Source: Typha latifolia
Taxonomy: Eukaryota > Streptophyta > Magnoliopsida > Poales > Typhaceae
Reading direction: 5' to 3'
Length of the DNA: 64,000 bases
NCBI GenBank assembly: GCA_019914945.1
Contig: CM034106.1
Coordinates: forward strand, 9,548,001-9,612,000
Under the pieces are notes generated by a model. That model did not search any database and was not told the DNA's origin. It worked only from the letters and a program-made list of their open reading frames with translations. A program made the translations under genes and the position numbers. Numbering within the stretch: position 1 is the first letter of the stretch; the number at the start of each line of letters is the position of its first letter. Of the stretch, positions 58,031 through 64,000 are shown one piece after another.

Positions 58031-58799
58031 TAGGGGTGTAAACGAGCCGAGCCTGAGCGAGCCGGCTCTGGCTCAGGCTCGGCTCGAAATTAGTTTCGAG
58101 CCTCATAATGTTGCTCAGGCTCGGCTCAGCTCAACCCGAGCCGAGCTCGAGCTGAGCCTAACTGAGCCCGAGCAAAGCTCGAGCTCGATTAGAGGCGGTG
58201 GCGACGTGGGCGGTGGCGACATGGACAGCGGCTTGCCGAAGGAGTCGGAGACGGATGGAGGAGGCCAACGACGGAGGAGGAAGAGGAGGAGGAGGAGGAG
58301 GCCGACGGCGACGGAGGAGGAGGCCGACGGAGAGGAAGGCGTGGCGCCGTGGTGGTGGCTTGCCGTCGTTGTCGATGGAGGCCGACGGGGAGGGAAGAGT
58401 GAAGGTGATCAGGTGGATGAGGGTGAGAGTGAAGATGAGGGTGGGGTGGGGGGAATTGAGGATGGGGAAGATGGTGATGGGAAAGGTGAAGTAATTAATG
58501 AGGGTGGGGTAGGTGAGGGTAGGTGAGGGTAGGTGAGGGTGGGGTAGGTGAGGGTGATGAATATTGTGTTACGGGTGAGAATGAGTTAGTGAGGGACACG
58601 TGGCAATATTTCTGTATGCCACGTGTCCTTAGTCATATGGAGTCAGGCTATCGATCCTATCGAGCCGAGCCTAAGCGAACCGGCTCCAGCTCAGGCTCGG
58701 CTCGATATTAATTTCGAGCCTATTATGATGGCTCGGGCTCGGCTCAGCTCTGATCGAGCCGAGCCGAGCCCGAGCTGCTCGTCAAGCCTGACAGCCCTA
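58031..58799. mobile_element. Non-autonomous hAT element with G-rich cargo, 769 bp
   Basis: It starts TAGGGGTGTAAACGAGC and ends with the complement of TAGGGCTGTCAGGCTTGACG. Perfect 8-bp duplications CATCTATC flank it (58023-58030 and 58800-58807). Dense GAGCCGAGC/GGCTCGGCTC motifs line about 58045-58190 and 58660-58790. The middle (58195-58620) is a purine-rich cargo with GGAGGA runs and a GGTGAGGGTA repeat. Long frames here come from strand bias and match no family. It resembles the element in the myosin intron. Confidence 0.93.
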
Positions 58800-58807
58800 C
58801 ATCTATC

Positions 58808-59310
58808 AATCGCATAATCTCTCATGTCCGTATTATTAGAACTAAAAATTTTATATAAAAGATCCAAACTTCCTCTTTGAGCTGTTGGATTAAAAAGTAA
58901 TAATACTAATTAAGCAGCAGAAGATCACAGTGAATCTGTCATCGACTCATCTCAATAATGCAAATAACACCAGGTAAGTATTTTATTTTTGTAAAACGTA
59001 TTAAAGCTGTAATTTAGTTACTATGTTAGTTATTAAAAAATTTATACAATTAATTTTCTCTCCTATTATTATAAGGTTTTTGTTCAATTATGGATGATTA
59101 GACAGAAATCTGGTGATAATGAAACATACTTATCAAAATGAATCCAAATTACTATAATATTTAACTATTCGCACAGACGAGATGAAATAATTAGAAGAGA
59201 GCATCAACAAAGTCATCATAATTTTTTTAAAACAAAGTTTGGTACTATATATTGGCGATTTAATCATAGCCCGTAACAATGACAGGACATCACACTGCCC
59301 AACAGTTCAT
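58808..59310. other. Intergenic, upstream of the sulfotransferase
   Basis: No gene is seen. Confidence 0.4.
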
Positions 59311-59317
59311 CTCTTTG

Positions 59318-59324
59318 TATATAT
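59318..59324 (+). promoter_or_regulatory. TATA box candidate of the sulfotransferase
   Basis: TATATAT lies about 100 bases before the ATG at 59422, in a region otherwise poor in such runs. Confidence 0.45.
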
Positions 59325-59421
59325 CTACTGCAAGCTCCCATTGTGAAGTAACTGCAGAATCCAAGGTAAGCCTTTTGAAGAGCAAACCACCAAATTAATC
59401 TAGAGTCCAAGAGTCCCAGTT

Positions 59422-60462
59422 ATGGCTTACACCAATCTCCTACTCTCCCAACGCCTCAACTCCCTAACCAATGATGAGGAGGAAAGGCGGCATAAGAAGA
59501 TCTACGAAGACATAACCCAAAAAGTTTCCACCTTGCCAAGAATGAAGTCCTTCGTCGTCCGAGAATTTTACGTTCACAAAGACGGCTGATGCATCTCTCT
59601 TCCCGTGATGGTCGGCTCCATGGTTGCCCAGCAACACTTCAAGGCTCGCCCAAGCGATCTAATCCTCGCCTCCTACCCCAAATCCGGCACCACTTGGCTC
59701 AAAGCCCTTCTCTTCGCCACAGAGCATCGTAAATCCAACACAAACCCCAATACACCTCACCCCTTGGAGACCATTAGCCCTCACCAATGCGTCCCCTTTC
59801 TCGAGTCACAGGTGTACACCAACCGCCGGATCCCAAACTTGGACTCGCTTCCCTCGCCGAGGCTCTTCGCCACCCACATCCCGTTTTGCTCACTGCCCGA
59901 GTCCATCCTGGCCTCCAACTCTAAGATTATCTACATATGCCGAGAGCCAAAAGACAATCTCATCTCTCTGTGGCATTTTATCAGACAGCTGAGGGTGAAG
60001 GCCAACCTAGAACCTTGTCCTCTGGAGGAGGCCATTGAGCCCTTCTGCAATGGTGTTTCCTTTTTTGGGTCTCTATGGGATCATGTTCTTGGTTACTGGA
60101 AGGAGCATTTGGAGAGACCTCATCAGGTGTTGTATCTTACGTACGAGGGGTTGAGCCAAGACCCACGCGGGAATTTGAAGCGATTGGCTGAGTTCATCGG
60201 GCGTCCTTTTAGTGCGGATGAGGAGAAGGGAGGAGGGGTATTAGATGCGATCTTGAAGCTATGTGGGATTGAGAAGTTGAGAAGCTTGGAAGTGAACAGG
60301 TGCGGGAAGATGGAGATTGCGGAGTGGCCGGTGGAGAATAGTATGTTTTTTAGGTGTGGTGGGGTGAAGGATTGGGTGAATCATCTCACGCCGGAGATGG
60401 CTCGACGGATCGATGAGATCACCGACAGCAAATTTAGAGGATATGGTCTCACAATTTTGTAA
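59422..60462 (+). pseudogene. Cytosolic sulfotransferase with an in-frame TGA at codon 56
   Basis: Plant cytosolic sulfotransferases move sulfate from PAPS to flavonoids, brassinosteroids, jasmonates and others. The frame from ATG 59422 (MAYTNLLLSQ) reads VREFYVHKDG, then TGA at 59587-59589. It goes on in the same phase as CISLPVMVGSMVAQQHFKAR to the end at 60462. The PAPS 5'-phosphosulfate loop YPKSGTTWL and the 3'-phosphate motif YICREPKDNLISLWHF are intact. The C-terminal PAPS motif, usually RKGxxGDWKN, is altered here to RCGGVKDWVN. Without readthrough, a product from the ATG at 59608 would lack about 60 residues. Thus either a recent pseudogene, a sequencing error at one base, or a truncated protein. 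A second relic of the family lies at 63250-64000. Confidence 0.85.
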
Positions 60463-61809
60463 ACATTCGAATAATTGGTTGGCCAATATCTACTATTCTA
60501 CTGGCGACTGGCGTGTTGTAATTAAACCATATGATAATTAATCTTATTTATTTATTTATTAGAGGAAAAAAAAAAAACTAGTGAGATGATAATAGATCCA
60601 CGTTTATCAATACGCAGTTCTCGAAACAGCTAGTTGATAATTTCCATTGATGAACCGTAAAATGTCCTTGTCGTCCCCCGACAAGAACAAACCTAATAAT
60701 TTAACCTGAAAACAAATCAAATTAATGCCTTTTTTTTTGTTTGTTTTCGTTTCAGTAATTGGGCAACTATTCCTTTCTTTTTCTCGCATGCGGTTCTTGT
60801 GGCTCTACGACTTCTTCATACATTTTATTTTTTGAACTAAATTAAATATTGTTCGGCCTCTATATTTCTCTCACCTTCGTAGGAAAATAACCTAAAATAG
60901 ATATATTTCAGCAAAAAGAGTAGGGTGTTCCGACCTCATTGATTTAATCTATAAACCAAAGAAATTAATTCGGTAGTAGGTCGAACTACTCATGCTCAAG
61001 CAGTGAGGCCTAACTTATTTATTTTCCTTTCTCAATAAGTCAAAAAGATTAAATTTAATTATATATATTTAAATATTTAATAATATCTTACATATCTTTA
61101 AAATTCGAACCTGAATACCCTCATGCAATAGAAGTTTTTTTCAACCTACTGAGTTCTATTCTATTAGCCAGATCTAATCATATGTTATGGAGTAGAGATT
61201 AATTATATATTTATCGATTGTTTGGTTGCGCTCCAGGCTTTTAAAATATCAATAAATAGTGTCTTGAGAAGAAGAAGGCTCGATAGTTACACCCACTATT
61301 CAGGATCTTATCGGATTACTGTTCAACTTTTGACTGTAATAGGGAAGGGCATACCATCTAGACTAATTCACGGGTCCACTCCAAATAAATTGGAGGTAAA
61401 TTTATCAAAAAATTATCCTATATTTATTTTACTATAATTCATATTTGACAGATATTTATCATTCAACTCTTATATTTTATTTTTAATATCTCAAAAATAC
61501 TATGATATTAGTGTCCTTAACGAAAAATTATCATATAAATAAGTTAAACTATTTATAGATACAATACATTTCTGTCATATTCTAATGAAAGAGCATATTA
61601 GTTTTAATCTAACGACTATAATAATGATTAGTTTTTATATTCGGTACCAATTAATATCACATTACATAAAAAAAATGATTAGATACATCTAACTCCCAAA
61701 TTGCATGTACTTTACATGTGATAAGTATGATTATGTGTTGGTTACATGAGATATTACTTAATACTAAGAGATACAGTTCAATTTAATGATTCTTTATTTC
61801 TATAAGAGT

Positions 61810-61852
<43 letters not shown>

Positions 61853-62172
61853 CAAACTTTATGTGAAAATAATAATTTAAATGATATACATGTAAATATA
61901 TAAGGGATTTTTGAAGGGTATATATATTTATGTGAAAAAAAACTAAATGAATAATTGCTCATTTAGGCCTAACTGTATTTAGTGGTAAATGAAATATCTC
62001 CCTAAGAATTTACCCTCAAAATAAAATAAATAAATAAGAAGAAGAAGAAGAAGAAAAATTAAATAGGCTTCTAGTAGCAATTATATATCAGCCAGAGATG
62101 ACCAGACTTTATTTATATATTAATCCATCGAAGGACTAAATCTCACACACAATCCCTGAGATGAATTATATA
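60463..62172. other. Intergenic, with an AT microsatellite at 61812-61848
   Basis: A/T-rich. A frame at 61222-61437 has no recognised features. A GAA repeat lies near 62038-62055. No gene is seen. Confidence 0.4.
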
Positions 62173-62784
62173 CTAATCACCACGTTTGAACATAACCGGG
62201 AAGTCCATCCCATTCAAACCCAACCACTTCACCCCGTCCTCATCGAACACCCCCAGATCCCCACACTCCACCTTACAAAACTCACACACACTCGGACAAA
62301 ACACAAGCTTGTACTCTCTCTCTCCGTACATCTCAATCTTAAACCAATTGCTCACCGTATCCTTCCCCGGATTCCCCTTCTGGCCGCTCGTTAGGACGTA
62401 CCGCCGGCCGGTGACCTCGTCGACGCCCCCCAGCTCCCACACCAACGACTGGATGCAGATGGTGATCACATCGGAGAACTGCACGTTCAGGTCCGTCGAG
62501 AGCCGGACGATCTTGTCATCCGGATCTACCGGCGAGAAGGTCACCGGAAAGCCGTTTTTGACCTCCAAGGATTCCTGGCGGACGTAGAGTGGGCAGGTTA
62601 CGTTACCGTGACTCGAAAGGGTCAGCCCGCCACCACGGCCGCGGATCACCGGTAGGACATAGTATTGGACGCCCGGGCGTAGCTTACCGCCGTCGACGTC
62701 GAGAACGGCGTCGTTGCTGGCCGCTGCCCATGATGGAGTTAAGAGGAGTATGATGGGTACGAGTAGTAGAATGAGGTGCTTCAT
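62173..62784 (-). CDS. Kunitz-type (miraculin-like) protease inhibitor, secreted
   Basis: A single exon of 203 codons, the normal size for soybean-trypsin-inhibitor (STI) Kunitz proteins, which bind serine or other proteases in storage or defence. Residues 1-22 are a signal peptide (LILLLVPIILLL). The family signature follows at about 27-46 (VLDVDGGKLRPGVQYYVLPV). Cysteines lie at 64 and 110 and at 163, 167, 170 and 174. The C-rich run FCPSVCEFCKVEC is typical of miraculin-like members. The C-terminus has WLGLNGMDFPVMFK. The target protease cannot be told from the loop. A TATA box lies close upstream. The gene sits between two damaged sulfotransferase copies but is itself intact. Confidence 0.92.
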   Translation of the reverse strand: MKHLILLLVPIILLLTPSWAAASNDAVLDVDGGKLRPGVQYYVLPVIRGRGGGLTLSSHGNVTCPLYVRQESLEVKNGFPVTFSPVDPDDKIVRLSTDLNVQFSDVITICIQSLVWELGGVDEVTGRRYVLTSGQKGNPGKDTVSNWFKIEMYGEREYKLVFCPSVCEFCKVECGDLGVFDEDGVKWLGLNGMDFPVMFKRGD

Positions 62785-62820
62785 GGCTAGCTACCATGGA
62801 AGAGGGGGGTAGTTCGAGGG

Positions 62821-62830
62821 TATATTTATA
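62821..62830 (-). promoter_or_regulatory. TATA box of the Kunitz inhibitor gene
   Basis: TATAAATATA on the coding strand lies about 37 bases before the ATG, implying a very short 5' leader. Confidence 0.65.
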
Positions 62831-63249
62831 GGAGTAGAGAAGCAATCTTGGTCAGGCTGGTGAGTCATGTTAGAGATATGGACGTGTTGACTTTTGTAGA
62901 GATGAGAGGATAAAATTTGAATTGGTACGGCGGCGTTTAGTTTTGGCACCAAGTTTGTTCGGTAGATCTTCCAATTAATTTGCACGTTTCACGTGGATGG
63001 TTGTCTGCCTCAATTTGAATGATGCGTACGAAGGAGGAGTTTGGTCAAGGTTGGAGTTCTCTTGAATAGATAGATATCCTGACGACGGTACTCGCATGTT
63101 GTGCCAGATCTCACTAATTAATGGATTTAAAGTATAAAAAACAAAATAAAAGATATTAGGCATCCAAAATAACTAAAACTATTAAATAAAATTGCAAGAG
63201 AAAGAGAGAGAGATTTATATAGTTCAATAATTTGGTTATGATTTTGTAC
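62831..63249. other. Intergenic upstream of the Kunitz gene
   Basis: No gene is seen. The 5' part of the second sulfotransferase was not found here. Confidence 0.4.
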
Positions 63250-64000
63250 GGTATAAGAATCGTTCCTCCGGGATGAAGATGCAAAGCATGAAGTCAAGCT
63301 AGACATTATTATTAGGCTTGACTCGCCTAAATTTGGCTCGAAACTGTCCGATTTAGGCTTAGCTCGACTCGAGCTGAAGAAAGTAATAGGCGGCATGGGC
63401 TAAGCCTTTGCTGGCCCGGCCCGACTTGAAAACCCTATCCACTACTCTCATCTATAGCTCGACCTATAATGTATGTATATTCTTATAATTATTTTAGTCT
63501 CACATTAGATATTTAGTAAATTATATATTACTATATAGTTATGTTCTCATAAAAAATAATTAAAATATTTTCATATAAGCCTATTAAACATGGCCCAATA
63601 AGATATAATATTTTTTTTATATTTAACTCATTATGTTAGACTCATTGTACACAACTCAAACCTAATATCTAATGGGCTAGTGGGCGGTAACGGACTAAAA
63701 CATTCTAGCCGGGCCTTGACCTCGCTTGAATAATTGGTGGGTCGGGCTATAAACAAATATTTAAGCTCGATTGATTTTGAAAAACTTGGCCTGAACCCAG
63801 CCTGGCCTGCTCGATAATCACATCTACGTCAGGCCAACAAAGAAGCTTGGCAGTGCGTAATAATGGAAGTACTGAGATCGGAGAGTTTGCAGTTCAAAAT
63901 AGTGTCTTTTTTAGGCATGCTGAGGTTAAGGACTGGATGAATCATCTTACACCGGAGATGGCTCGCCGGATCGATGAGATCACTGAGAACAAGTTTGGAG
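63250..64000 (+). pseudogene. Second sulfotransferase, C-terminal remnant split by a hAT element; runs off the window
   Basis: After the transposon, from 63828 on, the frame reads QQRSLAVRNN, TEIGEFAVQNSVFFRHAEVK and DWMNHLTPEMARRIDEITE. This matches the last part of the sulfotransferase at 59422-60462, including the altered C-terminal PAPS motif. Left of the element, 63259-63299 can be read as SFLRDEDAKHEVK, similar to the DEEKGGG segment just before. So the element seems to have landed inside the coding part. The N-terminal two thirds, with the PAPS loop, are absent in the window upstream. The 3' end lies beyond position 64000. Confidence 0.7.
63300..63826. mobile_element. Non-autonomous hAT element inside the sulfotransferase remnant, 527 bp
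   Basis: It starts TAGACATTATTATTAGGC and ends with the complement of TAGATGTGATTATCGAGC. Flanks AGTCAAGC (63292-63299) and CGTCAGGC (63827-63834) match at 6 of 8 bases, an aged target duplication. It belongs to the family of 16840-17297: the same GGCGGCAT, CTACTCTCATCTATAGCTC and CTAATGGGCTAGTGGGCGG landmarks appear in the same order. The two differ by many substitutions. Confidence 0.85.

Noticed and set aside
58014..58526. 170-codon frame starting with EPSLSEPALA
   Set aside because: It begins before the transposon's left end and reads through CGAGCC repeats and GGA cargo; no family.
62161..62587. Plus-strand frames over the Kunitz gene
   Set aside because: Antisense shadows of the Kunitz coding sequence.

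Overview
The window is nuclear DNA from a flowering plant. The genes have GT-AG introns, and the families present are plant ones: a large PPR protein, GDSL lipases, a class VIII myosin, a DUF761 protein, a Kunitz/miraculin inhibitor and cytosolic sulfotransferases. One cytosolic-type tRNA-Phe is intact. Between the genes lie A/T-rich DNA, microsatellites and small DNA transposons. The species cannot be named from this sequence.

Layout. 1-502: decayed RNase H domain of a LINE-like element. 1150-3693: intronless PPR gene. 4511-7230: exon remnants of an NBS1 (nibrin) homologue that look like a pseudogene. 7722-9180: non-autonomous hAT element. 9650-13550: a SINE candidate, a MITE candidate and a 1.3 kb tandem duplication. 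14367-15353 (minus): RING-H2 E3 ligase. 15951-16023: tRNA-Phe(GAA). 16840-17297: second hAT element. 17683-23493 (minus): two tandem five-exon GDSL lipase genes with identical lengths for exons 1-4. Between them, on the plus strand, lies a broken copy of an SDE3-like gene. The better preserved SDE3-like gene is at 24759-27061 (minus) and lacks the helicase ATP-binding motifs. 27958-28680: DUF761 gene. 28681-33447: no gene seen. 33448-35151 (minus): DEAD-box helicase RH47/ISE1-like, with a likely leader intron. 42814-54822: a complete 23-exon class VIII myosin that joins in phase into 1173 residues. 56062-56214: array of small palindromes. 56936-58799: two DNA transposons. 59422-60462: sulfotransferase with an in-frame stop. 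62173-62784 (minus): Kunitz inhibitor. 63250-64000: second sulfotransferase remnant split by a hAT element.

These genes do not form one pathway. What stands out is local duplication with decay (GDSL, SDE3-like, sulfotransferase) and at least five non-autonomous hAT elements recognisable by their ends and 8-bp target duplications. No wholly new system is evident. The strongest leads are the motif-less SDE3-like protein and its inverted relic, the unlisted NBS1 relic, the palindrome array and the hAT elements carrying low-complexity cargo.
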